Source: an uncultured Ignavibacteria bacterium
Lineage (GTDB): Bacteria > Bacteroidota > Ignavibacteria > Kapaibacteriales > Kapaibacteriaceae
Reading direction: 5' to 3'
Assembly (NCBI GenBank): GCA_903939735.1
Contig: CAJAIA010000003.1
Coordinates: forward strand, 62,001 to 126,000
DNA length: 64,000 bases
The stretch's first letter is position 1. Every line of letters begins with the position of its first letter. Under the pieces are notes generated by a model. That model did no database searches. It was not told the DNA's origin and saw only the letters and a list, made by a program, of their open reading frames with translations. Below are positions 1 to 8,096 of the stretch, piece after piece. The position numbers and the translations under genes are program-made.

Positions 1-1232
1 CAGGGGAAACACGAACAGTGTCGCTCGCTGCTCCTCCGCAACGCAGCGGCATGATTGCGGCTGCAATTGAACTTGAAAATGATGCCATCGATCGTGACAA
101 TGTGCGATGGGTGGGCTTTACGGTTCCCGAACGGGCAACGGTAGGCGTGATCGGTTCTGAGTCCGACGCGCTCTTTGTGCGCACTGTGCTGTCATTGCCA
201 GGCATGGAGCGCAGCGCTCCGCGTCTGCAACAGTATCGCACGCTCCGCGAGGCAGCGCCGGCACTTTCGTCGCTTGATGCCATCGTGATCGCTGGTGGTG
301 ACATAACCACGCAGGATATCTCGCAGGTGCGTCAGTTTGCCGAGAGCGGTGGTGGCCTTGTTGTGTTCGGTTCCGACGCAGCCGGTCTGGCTGAGCTACT
401 GAGCACATGTGGGCTTGTTGTCGGAGATCGTGTGAGCTCTGATGGTGATGCACCGTTTGCCATCACGTCGGCCGACAAGCAGCATCCGCTTTTTGCAGGC
501 GTGTTTATCACGTCCACAGGCACCGACCGTGCCGTTGAGTCTCCGCGTATCACCACGTTGCGTCCTGCTCGTGGCGGTACAGAGATCGTGCAAACCTCGG
601 CTGGTGCAATGATCACGGAGTCTGTACTCGGTCAAGGCCGCGTGATCTATTGCGGTGTTCCTCCCACAATGGAATGGAGTACCTTCCCAACGACTGGGTT
701 GTTCGCGGCCTTCATGGTGCGATCGATCCTCTACACGGTGTCTCCGCGTGATCAAGGCCTGTCGGTAGCCGTCGGCGACGCTGTTCGTGTGCCGGTGCCG
801 CCACGACATGCCGGTGATCAGAGTTTCGTTGCGCGCGATGTCTATGATGTTGAAACGACCTTGTTCCCAGTGCGACTGCCGTCATCGACACTCCTTGAGC
901 TACCTCCACAGTATCGCAGTGGCGTTGTGAAGATCCGCGCGCAGGATTCCTCATCGGTGATGACTGTAACCTTGAACGCGGCAACTACGGAGTCCCGACT
1001 CGACTTCATCGAGCGCGGAACGTGGGCGAACGAACTTGCTCCCATGGTAGACCACCCCGACCACGTCGTGGAGGTGTCTACCCAATCGTCGATGCGGGAT
1101 GTTGCCCAGGCCGCCCGCACCGGATCAGAGCTGTGGTCGGTCTTCGTTGTCCTAGCACTCATCTGTGCCGTTGCCGAAATGGCTGTCTCACGCTTCATGG
1201 CCCAAGAAGCATCGGTGGCAGCTACGACGTAA
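1..1232 (+). CDS. C-terminal part of BatA-like membrane protein (5' truncated)
   Basis: The reading frame is open to the left edge (first full codon at position 3), so the true start lies outside the window; the GTG at 18 is only the first start-like codon. The visible part resembles the C-terminal half of BatA/aerotolerance-type proteins of Bacteroidota: an 'ENDAIDRDN' stretch after a lost double-glycine-type barrel domain, then an alternating beta/alpha region (about residues 35-240) like the GATase-like fold of these proteins, a beta-rich section, and one hydrophobic segment (SVFVVLALICAVAEMAV) about 25 residues before the end that anchors it in the inner membrane. BatA-type proteins usually sit beside VWA/MoxR genes; none is visible here. 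Family call is moderate, based on motif resemblance only. Confidence 0.6.
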   Translation, partial: GETRTVSLAAPPQRSGMIAAAIELENDAIDRDNVRWVGFTVPERATVGVIGSESDALFVRTVLSLPGMERSAPRLQQYRTLREAAPALSSLDAIVIAGGDITTQDISQVRQFAESGGGLVVFGSDAAGLAELLSTCGLVVGDRVSSDGDAPFAITSADKQHPLFAGVFITSTGTDRAVESPRITTLRPARGGTEIVQTSAGAMITESVLGQGRVIYCGVPPTMEWSTFPTTGLFAAFMVRSILYTVSPRDQGLSVAVGDAVRVPVPPRHAGDQSFVARDVYDVETTLFPVRLPSSTLLELPPQYRSGVVKIRAQDSSSVMTVTLNAATTESRLDFIERGTWANELAPMVDHPDHVVEVSTQSSMRDVAQAARTGSELWSVFVVLALICAVAEMAVSRFMAQEASVAATT

Positions 1233-1241
1233 ATTCCGCGT

Positions 1242-2144
1242 ATGTCGAACCTGACGCATCATCCGGAGCAGACCCAATTAGCAGACCGTTTTGCGGCTGC
1301 ACAGCGTGGTATTCGCGAAGCACTCGAAGAGTGGCATCGATTGTCGACCGTCGTTCGACCTCGGTTGAATGCAGCGTACGAGTCGTTCTTCGGAGAGCTC
1401 GAGCGCCAACTCCAGGTAACCGCCATCGCCAGCTCCGAGCTTACCCGACGTGTCGAACTCCTTACGATTAAGGTTGCGCGTGGCGAGCGGCTTACGCCAG
1501 AGATCATTGCGCTGATCAACCAGGTTGTCGACAAAGAGTATGCGCGCTATCACCGCCGACTGCGCGAGGCCTTCGATATGACCGTTGACGATCGTAACCG
1601 CGCGGCTGCATCGCGCATTGATGCTACCGATGATGCCGAGCTCGTTAACATGTATCGCTCGCTCGTTAAGAAGCTACATCCAGATGCAAATGCCGACGCG
1701 TCGGAGGATGGCACGTATTGGCATCGCGTTCAGGCTGCATACAAGGACCGGAATGTGAGTCAGCTCCGCGCACTTCTCAGTGTTGTTGGTGCTGCCGATG
1801 TCGACGATGCGCAGACGGCATCGTGGGATCTCGATCGCTGGCATCGTGAAGTAGAAGTGCTCGAACGACGTCGCGATGTGGAAGAGCGCAAGCTCCGCCG
1901 GCTGCGCACGCAGGAGCCCTTTGTGCATGAAGCTGAACTCGAACATGCATCGTGGCGCGATGCGCACATGCGCGAGCTGCAGTCAGCCATAGCCGAGAAG
2001 GAGCGCGAGATCGCTGAGAATCGTGAACACTACCGTGAGCTCACGGGTGGTGAGGTTCCGACCGGTACGGATGTGACGAAGACGAAGGATGAACAGACGT
2101 TTGAAGAAGACTTTATGAAGAACACCTACTTTGGACAACGCTGA
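1242..2144 (+). CDS. J-domain (DnaJ-like) protein
   Basis: 300 residues. A short J-domain-like segment with the diagnostic HPD tripeptide (KKLHPD, about residues 143-148) lies in the middle of the protein, preceded by about 120 mostly helical residues and followed by a long charged helical C-terminus likely to form coiled coil (residues 190-275). HPD stimulates Hsp70/DnaK ATPase, so a co-chaperone role is inferred; no zinc fingers or G/F region as in canonical DnaJ. It starts 9 bases after the BatA-like gene and its TGA overlaps the ATG of the peptidase gene (TGATG), so the three genes are probably co-transcribed. The client is unknown. Confidence 0.7.
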   Translation: MSNLTHHPEQTQLADRFAAAQRGIREALEEWHRLSTVVRPRLNAAYESFFGELERQLQVTAIASSELTRRVELLTIKVARGERLTPEIIALINQVVDKEYARYHRRLREAFDMTVDDRNRAAASRIDATDDAELVNMYRSLVKKLHPDANADASEDGTYWHRVQAAYKDRNVSQLRALLSVVGAADVDDAQTASWDLDRWHREVEVLERRRDVEERKLRRLRTQEPFVHEAELEHASWRDAHMRELQSAIAEKEREIAENREHYRELTGGEVPTGTDVTKTKDEQTFEEDFMKNTYFGQR

Positions 2145-3985
2145 TGTACTCCATTGAACAACGCGATGCCGATCTGCGCGGCACAACGTCGGCCATCACC
2201 TACACGCTCAGCTTTGATCGTGCACCACAGCACCTTGTACATGTGCGCATGCGCGTCGATCGGGTTGCAGGGGACGCTGTAACGCTCGTGATGCCGTCCT
2301 GGTCGCCGGGTAGCTACAAGATCCGTGACTACGCCGGATATCAAGGGAATGTTGTCGCATATGCCGTGAAGGGCGGAGCGCGCACGCGTGTTGATGCATC
2401 ATGGCGCGACAAAGCGTCGCTTGTTGTGCCAACGCTCGGTGCCGAGGCAATCGAGGTAGAGTATCTCGTCTATTGTCACGAGCGCACTGTTCGCACCAAC
2501 CACGTCAATCGCTTCCACGCGTTTCTTGTGCCAACTGCTGTCTGTATGTACGTCGAGGGGCGCACGCAGGAGATCCATCACGTGCGTCTGATGCATAACC
2601 AGACACAATGGCCGAGCGTTTCCACGGCGCTTTCGCCGGTGGCTGCGCCAGGTGCCGACGGTGTGCTGCTGGGTGCGTTGAACTACGACATTCTCGCAGA
2701 CTCACCGATTGAGATTGGTGATCATCAAGTGCGCACGTTTACAGCAGCTGGTGCGATGCACGAAGTGGCGATGCCCACAAACCATGCGCTCGACATCGAT
2801 TGGCTAACTGCGCAGTGCGAACGCATTGTGAAGGTCGAAGCAGAGATCTTCGGTGGTGTGCCGTACGACCGTTACGTGTTCATCATTCAGATCTATCCTG
2901 GAGCAGGTGGCGGCTTGGAGCATGCACGCATGAGCGTGAACGCAGTCGATCCATCGACGCTGCTCGATGCATCGAAGGTAACCGGACTGTTGTCGCTGTT
3001 GTGTCACGAGTATTTCCACTTGTGGAATGTCAAGCGCATCCGACCAGCAGAGCTGGGTCCGTTCGACTACACACGCGAAACCTACACGCCCATGCTCTGG
3101 CTTGCAGAAGGCCTCACCTCGTACTACGATGATCTTCTCACGTATCGCTGTGGCTTTACGACAGAGAAGGCCTACGTCGAGGCGCTATCGAAGGAGCATA
3201 TCGCGCGGCTTGCTGCTGTTCCCGGACGATTTGCGATGTCGACACGGGATAGCTCCTATCTCGCATGGCTGAAACTCTACATGCAAAGTCCTGATGGGAA
3301 CAACCGCTTCCCATCCTACTACCTCAAGGGTGGCGTCGCGATGTTCCTGCTTGATGCATACATCATTGATCATAGCGACGGCACGTACTCGCTCGACGAT
3401 GCACTGCGCGGAATGTGGAAGCGCTATCAGGCCGATCCATCGCGGGGTATGACCGAGGACGAGTGCATTGCCATTATCGAAGAATCAACCAAGATCCAAG
3501 TGCGCGATCGCGTGCTGAGCTGGCTCAGTGGCATTGATGAGCTTCCGTACGAGGAAATTCTCACGCCGCTCGGACTGCGTGTTGAGTCAACAGCGAAGAA
3601 GTCTGACCCCGTGACCATCGGTGAGAAGATCCCATTTGCGCGTGTGCCTGCAGCACCGTACTGCGGCTGGGGGCTTGCTGAGTCGAATGGCAAGATCACC
3701 GTGCGTTCGGTTGACGATAACGCCCCCGCTGCCCAGGCAGGGATCGGGATCGACGATGAGATCATTGCCGTCAACGGAAAGCGTGTGTCGACAATCGCAC
3801 AGCTCGATCATTATCTTGGCACTGCCGTTGGAACGACAGCAACGGTTGATGCGCATTGTGACGGGCGACTCTACAGCGTGTCGCTCACGCCAATAGCACC
3901 ACCATCCGTCCGCCTCGTTGAAATAGAATCTCCAAGCTCGCGTCAAAAGCAAATGCGCGAACGCTGGCTGCGCCGAAATCTGTGA
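2144..3985 (+). CDS. M61 family peptidase with C-terminal PDZ domain
   Basis: 613 residues. The central part carries the M61 (glycyl aminopeptidase-like) zinc motif HEYFH at about residues 288-292, followed by the family signature WNVKRIRP; a second glutamate for zinc is expected in the WLAEGLTSYY segment. An N-terminal beta domain precedes it and a PDZ domain (about residues 515-590, containing AAQAGIGIDDEIIAVNG) follows. This is the usual M61 layout and length. There is no clear signal peptide, so it may act in the cytoplasm. Start and stop overlap both neighbours (TGATG at the front, GTGA at the end), indicating translational coupling in an operon. Substrate specificity cannot be read from sequence. 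Confidence 0.92.
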   Translation: MYSIEQRDADLRGTTSAITYTLSFDRAPQHLVHVRMRVDRVAGDAVTLVMPSWSPGSYKIRDYAGYQGNVVAYAVKGGARTRVDASWRDKASLVVPTLGAEAIEVEYLVYCHERTVRTNHVNRFHAFLVPTAVCMYVEGRTQEIHHVRLMHNQTQWPSVSTALSPVAAPGADGVLLGALNYDILADSPIEIGDHQVRTFTAAGAMHEVAMPTNHALDIDWLTAQCERIVKVEAEIFGGVPYDRYVFIIQIYPGAGGGLEHARMSVNAVDPSTLLDASKVTGLLSLLCHEYFHLWNVKRIRPAELGPFDYTRETYTPMLWLAEGLTSYYDDLLTYRCGFTTEKAYVEALSKEHIARLAAVPGRFAMSTRDSSYLAWLKLYMQSPDGNNRFPSYYLKGGVAMFLLDAYIIDHSDGTYSLDDALRGMWKRYQADPSRGMTEDECIAIIEESTKIQVRDRVLSWLSGIDELPYEEILTPLGLRVESTAKKSDPVTIGEKIPFARVPAAPYCGWGLAESNGKITVRSVDDNAPAAQAGIGIDDEIIAVNGKRVSTIAQLDHYLGTAVGTTATVDAHCDGRLYSVSLTPIAPPSVRLVEIESPSSRQKQMRERWLRRNL

Positions 3986-6084
3986 CCTCATTCCGTACCA
4001 TCATCGCTTCCGTTGTTACTCTGGCCATTGCCGTCGGACTGCAGGGGTGTGCCTGGTTTGATAATCAAACCACGTACTTCAATACCTACTACAACATGCG
4101 GCGTGTGATGACGGAAGTGAAGGACGACTTCGCGTTTCAGGACGAGAACAAGCGCATTAAGCCGCGGGTGCTCGTCCCGGCTGTCGACAGTCTCAAGCTC
4201 CTCTCGGGTCCACCCAAGAATACCACCTACCAGTTCCTACGCGCCTTCGTTATCGAGCGTGCCAAGCTGCAGCCCATGGCAGCAAAGGTCGACTCGATTC
4301 TTATCAAGGGGTCGAAGGTCGTAGCGAATCACCCCAAGTCGCATTACGTTGAAGGCTCGCTCTTCTTGATGGCCGAAGCCTACTTCTTCCGATCCGAGTG
4401 GGTGCCATCGCAACAGAAGTGCATTGAACTCATTGAGCGGTATACCGACGGCGATTTTTCGCCCGACGCACACTTGCTGCTTTCGAAGGACTATCTCATG
4501 CAGCGTAAGATGACGCAGGGCAAGCAATTGCTCTCGCGTACCATCGACGTTGCATGGTATAAGGATCGCTACGACATCCTCTCCGAGGCATATCGTATTC
4601 AGGCCGAAATGGCAATTGAGGACGGTGAGATCGATAACGCCGTCAATCCATACAAGCAGGCCATCGAGCAGTGCGATGATGGAGAACAGCGCGCACGCTG
4701 GCAAGTTGATTTGGCATCGATCTACTATCGTCTCGGCAAGTACGAGCTCGCTGAGCGTGCGTTTGTAAAGGTACATGACGAAACGCCCGATGCGTTGGCG
4801 ACGTTTGAGGCCGACCTCTATCGCGGTGCATCGCTTGCACGTCTTGGCAAGTTCGTCGAGGCAACCGAGATCTTCGATGAGCTCGCTGATAACCGCAATT
4901 ACCAAGAGTGGAAGTCGTACATCGAAGCCGAGCGCCTCGCGTTAGACCGACTCAAGAATCCTGATCCGAAGGATCCCGCACAGATCGCCAACGAGCGCAT
5001 GGCCGACACATCCTACGTGGGACGTCCGGAGCTGATGGCGCAGTCGTTCCAAAAGGGCATGAGCTTGTTCAAGACAGGCGACTATCATGAAGCGCTCAAG
5101 TACTTCGCCAAGGCCAAGGTAGTGCGTACGCCCGTATACGATGTGGCGAACAAGTACTTCACGCTGCTCAAGCAGTGGGATGATCAACAACGCAAGGTTC
5201 GAAGCATCAATCAGATGCTTGCCATCGATACCACGCACAAGGATTCGCTCAACCGACAGAAGTCGCTCGAGCTGTTTGCACTCGGTCGTGTCCACGAACA
5301 AATGGAAAACACCGACTCCGCGTTGTTCTATTATGGTCGTGCCTTTGATGGAACATCCGATGGCGATCCCCAGAAGGGACGTTATCTGTTCTCACAAGCG
5401 CGCGTCATTCAGCAAACAGATCCTGAAGCCGCAGACTCACTCTTCGAGATTATCTCCAGTCGCTGGCCCAACTCCGAGTTTGCCAAGCAGGCCTCGGCCA
5501 ACTTGGGATTCCTTGATCAGGGTGGAGTCGACGACGCCGTAGAGCTCTATCGGTCGGGAAACAGCTTCCGCATGGTGAAAGACTATACCTACGCAAAGCG
5601 ACAGTATCTGTCGATCGTTGAGAAATTCCCTGAACACCCCTATGCGCCGAAAGCGCTCTATGCTATCGGGTGGATGTATGAACGCGACCGTGGTATGAAC
5701 GACTCAGCGATGGTCTACTACGCCAAGCTGCTCGAATCATACCCACGCTCTGAGTACGCCAAAGAAATCTATGCCAGCTATGAATTCGCCATGGCCAAGA
5801 TCAATGGTGTCGAGGCCGACTCCAATCTCTTGCGCGATCTCGATAAGGAGCTGCTCGATAAAGCGAAGGCCGGCGAGGAAAACGTGCTTCAGCAGCTTCT
5901 GAAGAATAACCAGAACGCCATTCAGATGAGCGGACCAAACGCTGCGCTGCCGAACATCCCCGGATTGACACCACCAAGTGGTGGGTCGGTCAATGACATG
6001 CTTCAGCAGCAACTCAAGAATGCCACGGGTAAGGTTGTCGGATCGGATTCGACGCAGGTTTCTCGCCCCTTACCGCCCAAATAA
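3982..6084 (+). CDS. TPR lipoprotein, PorW/SprE-like
   Basis: 700 residues, GTG start overlapping the stop of the M61 gene. A signal peptide ends in a lipobox (VGLQGC), giving a lipidated Cys near residue 23. Just after it comes the phrase FNTYYNMRRVM, reminiscent of the N-terminus of PorW/SprE lipoproteins linked to type IX secretion and gliding in Bacteroidota. The rest is helical with many tetratricopeptide-like repeats, and the C-terminal 80 residues are low complexity (Asn/Gln/Pro/Gly). Type IX cargo exists in this window, so a role in that machinery or another envelope complex is plausible but unproven. No stretch of the gene looks broken. Confidence 0.7.
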   Translation: MTSFRTIIASVVTLAIAVGLQGCAWFDNQTTYFNTYYNMRRVMTEVKDDFAFQDENKRIKPRVLVPAVDSLKLLSGPPKNTTYQFLRAFVIERAKLQPMAAKVDSILIKGSKVVANHPKSHYVEGSLFLMAEAYFFRSEWVPSQQKCIELIERYTDGDFSPDAHLLLSKDYLMQRKMTQGKQLLSRTIDVAWYKDRYDILSEAYRIQAEMAIEDGEIDNAVNPYKQAIEQCDDGEQRARWQVDLASIYYRLGKYELAERAFVKVHDETPDALATFEADLYRGASLARLGKFVEATEIFDELADNRNYQEWKSYIEAERLALDRLKNPDPKDPAQIANERMADTSYVGRPELMAQSFQKGMSLFKTGDYHEALKYFAKAKVVRTPVYDVANKYFTLLKQWDDQQRKVRSINQMLAIDTTHKDSLNRQKSLELFALGRVHEQMENTDSALFYYGRAFDGTSDGDPQKGRYLFSQARVIQQTDPEAADSLFEIISSRWPNSEFAKQASANLGFLDQGGVDDAVELYRSGNSFRMVKDYTYAKRQYLSIVEKFPEHPYAPKALYAIGWMYERDRGMNDSAMVYYAKLLESYPRSEYAKEIYASYEFAMAKINGVEADSNLLRDLDKELLDKAKAGEENVLQQLLKNNQNAIQMSGPNAALPNIPGLTPPSGGSVNDMLQQQLKNATGKVVGSDSTQVSRPLPPK

Positions 6085-6095
6085 GCAGCGGGGAA

Positions 6096-6401
6096 TCAGC
6101 ATTCCACTTGGGTATGGAGCGCGATCTCCTCCAGGATGCCCGATACGCGCAGGCACTGCGGAAGATCGCCTTCGAAGACCATGGCTTTGCCAGTTGAATG
6201 CACTTCAAAGGTCAAATCTTCGGCATGGTCGTAGGAGCAGCCCGTGGCCGCGATGATCTGACCGATCACCTCATCGAAGGTGTGTTCCTCGTCGTTGAAG
6301 AGGATAACACGAGCTGCAAGACCGATCCCCGTGAGGACCTCTTGTTCAGGATCGGCCCACTCGAATGGGCCTGCGTGCATTTCCGAGACATATCGCTGCA
6401 T
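6096..6401 (-). CDS. clpS: ATP-dependent Clp protease adaptor ClpS
   Basis: About 101 residues from ATG 6401; a second in-frame ATG at 6380 would give 94. The core matches Clp[16 protein letters not shown] (the VxLxNDxxxxxxxV pocket strand), then a helical stretch with [14 protein letters not shown] and a final beta region. ClpS delivers N-degron substrates (Leu, Phe, Trp, Tyr N-termini) to ClpAP/ClpCP in the cytoplasm. The frame stays open far upstream (to 6815), but that extension lies antisense to the next gene and does not resemble ClpS, so it is not used. Tail-to-tail with the TPR gene and divergent from the CADD gene, with only 60 bases between the starts. Confidence 0.88.
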   Translation of the reverse strand: MQRYVSEMHAGPFEWADPEQEVLTGIGLAARVILFNDEEHTFDEVIGQIIAATGCSYDHAEDLTFEVHSTGKAMVFEGDLPQCLRVSGILEEIALHTQVEC

Positions 6402-6430
6402 AACGTCGGTTACAAAACTACGAAAAGACC

Positions 6431-6438
6431 TATCTTTG
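6431..6438 (+). promoter_or_regulatory. Bacteroidota-type -7 promoter element TATCTTTG
   Basis: TATCTTTG fits the TAnnTTTG -7 consensus of the Bacteroidota primary sigma factor and lies 24 bases before the ATG of the CADD-family gene. A clear -33 TTTG is not seen at the usual distance, so this is tentative. It overlaps the presumed leader of the divergent clpS gene. Confidence 0.4.
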
Positions 6439-6461
6439 TCATTCACGAATAGCAATCCACC

Positions 6462-7172
6462 ATGTCCGAGGACCACCTCATGACCACTGCAGAATTCCTG
6501 CAAAAGCTCGACGAGATCGTTGCTGAGCGACACATGCTGCAACACCCGTTCTACCAAATGTGGAACGAAGGTGCACTCACAAAGGAAATGCTTCGCCAGT
6601 ACGCTGGTGAGTATTATCACCAAGTGCATGCCTTCCCAACGTATGTGAGCGCTACGCACGCAAACACGGAAGACATGGTTGTTCGCCAAATGCTGCTCGA
6701 AAACTTGATCGAAGAAGAGCACGGACCGGACAACCACCCGGAACTCTGGCTTCGCTTTGCAGAAGAGCTTGGTCTCACGCGCGAAGAAGTCAAGGAGCGT
6801 CGCTTCCTCGAACACACACGCAACTCTGTGCGCATCCTGCGCGAACTGTCGGGTCGTAGCAACCCTTCAGAAGGCCTCGCAGCGCTCTACGCGTATGAGT
6901 CACAGATCCCAGAGATCTCGACAACGAAGATCGAAGGTCTGAAGAAGTGGTACGATCTCGACACGAAGAATGCCCTCGAATTCTTTGCAGTGCACGAGCA
7001 CGCAGACGAAATCCACCGCACAGTAACGCGCGAAGCACTCGAGCGCATGTGTATCACTGACGAGCAAAAGCAAGCTGCACTCGATGCTGCTCGCGAAGCT
7101 GCAGATGCATTCAATCTGCTGCTCGATGGTGTATACAACACGTGGTGCACGGAGAAGGCTGCGCTCAACTGA
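6462..7172 (+). CDS. CADD-family putative folate (pABA) biosynthesis protein
   Basis: 236 residues, all-helical, of the TenA/PqqC-like heme-oxygenase fold and closest in style to the CADD family (Chlamydia protein associating with death domains). Visible metal-ligand candidates are the glutamates and histidine in ENLIEEEHG (about residues 86-94) and the histidines in [10 protein letters not shown] (about residues 174-183); conserved tyrosines follow GEYYHQ. CADD proteins use a dimetal site and a self-sacrificed Tyr to form p-aminobenzoate where pabABC are absent. A second in-frame ATG at 6480 is possible. A TAnnTTTG promoter sits upstream. The next gene follows after 15 bases. Confidence 0.82.
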   Translation: MSEDHLMTTAEFLQKLDEIVAERHMLQHPFYQMWNEGALTKEMLRQYAGEYYHQVHAFPTYVSATHANTEDMVVRQMLLENLIEEEHGPDNHPELWLRFAEELGLTREEVKERRFLEHTRNSVRILRELSGRSNPSEGLAALYAYESQIPEISTTKIEGLKKWYDLDTKNALEFFAVHEHADEIHRTVTREALERMCITDEQKQAALDAAREAADAFNLLLDGVYNTWCTEKAALN

Positions 7173-7187
7173 GCACGGTGACAGCTC

Positions 7188-8096
7188 ATGTGTCGCTTTG
7201 TAGCCTATATCGGTCCATCCATCCTTGCGGATGATCTTCTGTACAAACCCAAGTTCTCCTTGGTGACTGCGCAGACGATGAACGCAGGCGAGATGTCGGT
7301 AACGGTCAATGGCGACGGGTTTGGAATCGGGTTTTACGCACCGGAGTTAGACAACGAACCGTGCGTCTTCCGAAGTATCAAGCCAGCATGGAGCGACCAA
7401 AACCTGAAGAGTCTTGCGAGGAAGGTGAATTCCCCCTGCATGTTCGCACACGTTCGTGCAGCATCACCGGGGATGCCGGTGGAAGAGAACAACTCGCACC
7501 CGTTCTCGTGTGGACAGTTGATGTTCATGCATAATGGTGTGGTAGGGGGCTTCAAACACATCCGGCGGAAACTTCTCCGCGGACTCAACGATGCGGCGTA
7601 TGATGCCATTCAAGGAAGCACGGATTCCGAGCACTTGTTTGGCCTGTTCTTAAACAACCTTGCAGATCCTCACGGCAACGTGACCTGCGAAGAGATGGTA
7701 CATGCCGTGAAAGGCATGTTCGCCGACCTCGACACACTCCTCACAGATGCGTCCGTTCGTCAGCATTCCTACCTCAACTTCGCAGTCACCAACGGTACAA
7801 GTTTGATAGCTGTGCGCTACACAACGAATCCAAATGTGCAGCCCGCTTCACTCTACTACATGCATGGACGTGAGTATCACTGTGTTGGCGATCATTGCGT
7901 GATGGAGTCGTCGTATGGGAAGCCGAGCGCCATTGTTGTGGCATCGGAACCATTCACGGCACGTCGTGCAGATTGGATGAAGGTTGAACGCAATTCGATG
8001 ATGGTGGTTGATGAAACGATGGGTATTCAGTTCCATCATCTATCGATGAACGTCGAAAACTTGGACTTTGAGACAATAGCTCCGGAAATCGGATGA
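7188..8096 (+). CDS. Class II glutamine amidotransferase (YafJ/EgtC-like)
   Basis: 302 residues beginning Met-Cys-Arg-Phe; Cys2 is the N-terminal nucleophile of class II (Ntn) amidotransferases after Met removal. Supporting motifs are GDGFGIGFY, FAHVRAAS (Arg that binds the glutamine carboxylate), NSHPF and FMHNGVV, in the order seen in YafJ and EgtC proteins, with no synthase domain attached. It probably releases ammonia from glutamine or hydrolyses a gamma-glutamyl bond; the true substrate is unknown. Its TGA overlaps the ATG of nuoL (positions 8093-8096), so it is co-translated with that gene, an unusual partner. Confidence 0.88.
   Translation: MCRFVAYIGPSILADDLLYKPKFSLVTAQTMNAGEMSVTVNGDGFGIGFYAPELDNEPCVFRSIKPAWSDQNLKSLARKVNSPCMFAHVRAASPGMPVEENNSHPFSCGQLMFMHNGVVGGFKHIRRKLLRGLNDAAYDAIQGSTDSEHLFGLFLNNLADPHGNVTCEEMVHAVKGMFADLDTLLTDASVRQHSYLNFAVTNGTSLIAVRYTTNPNVQPASLYYMHGREYHCVGDHCVMESSYGKPSAIVVASEPFTARRADWMKVERNSMMVVDETMGIQFHHLSMNVENLDFETIAPEIG

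Noticed and set aside
6402-6815. N-terminal extension of ClpS into a 239-residue protein
   Set aside because: The extra part is antisense to the conserved CADD gene and has no resemblance to ClpS; the short start gives the normal family length.
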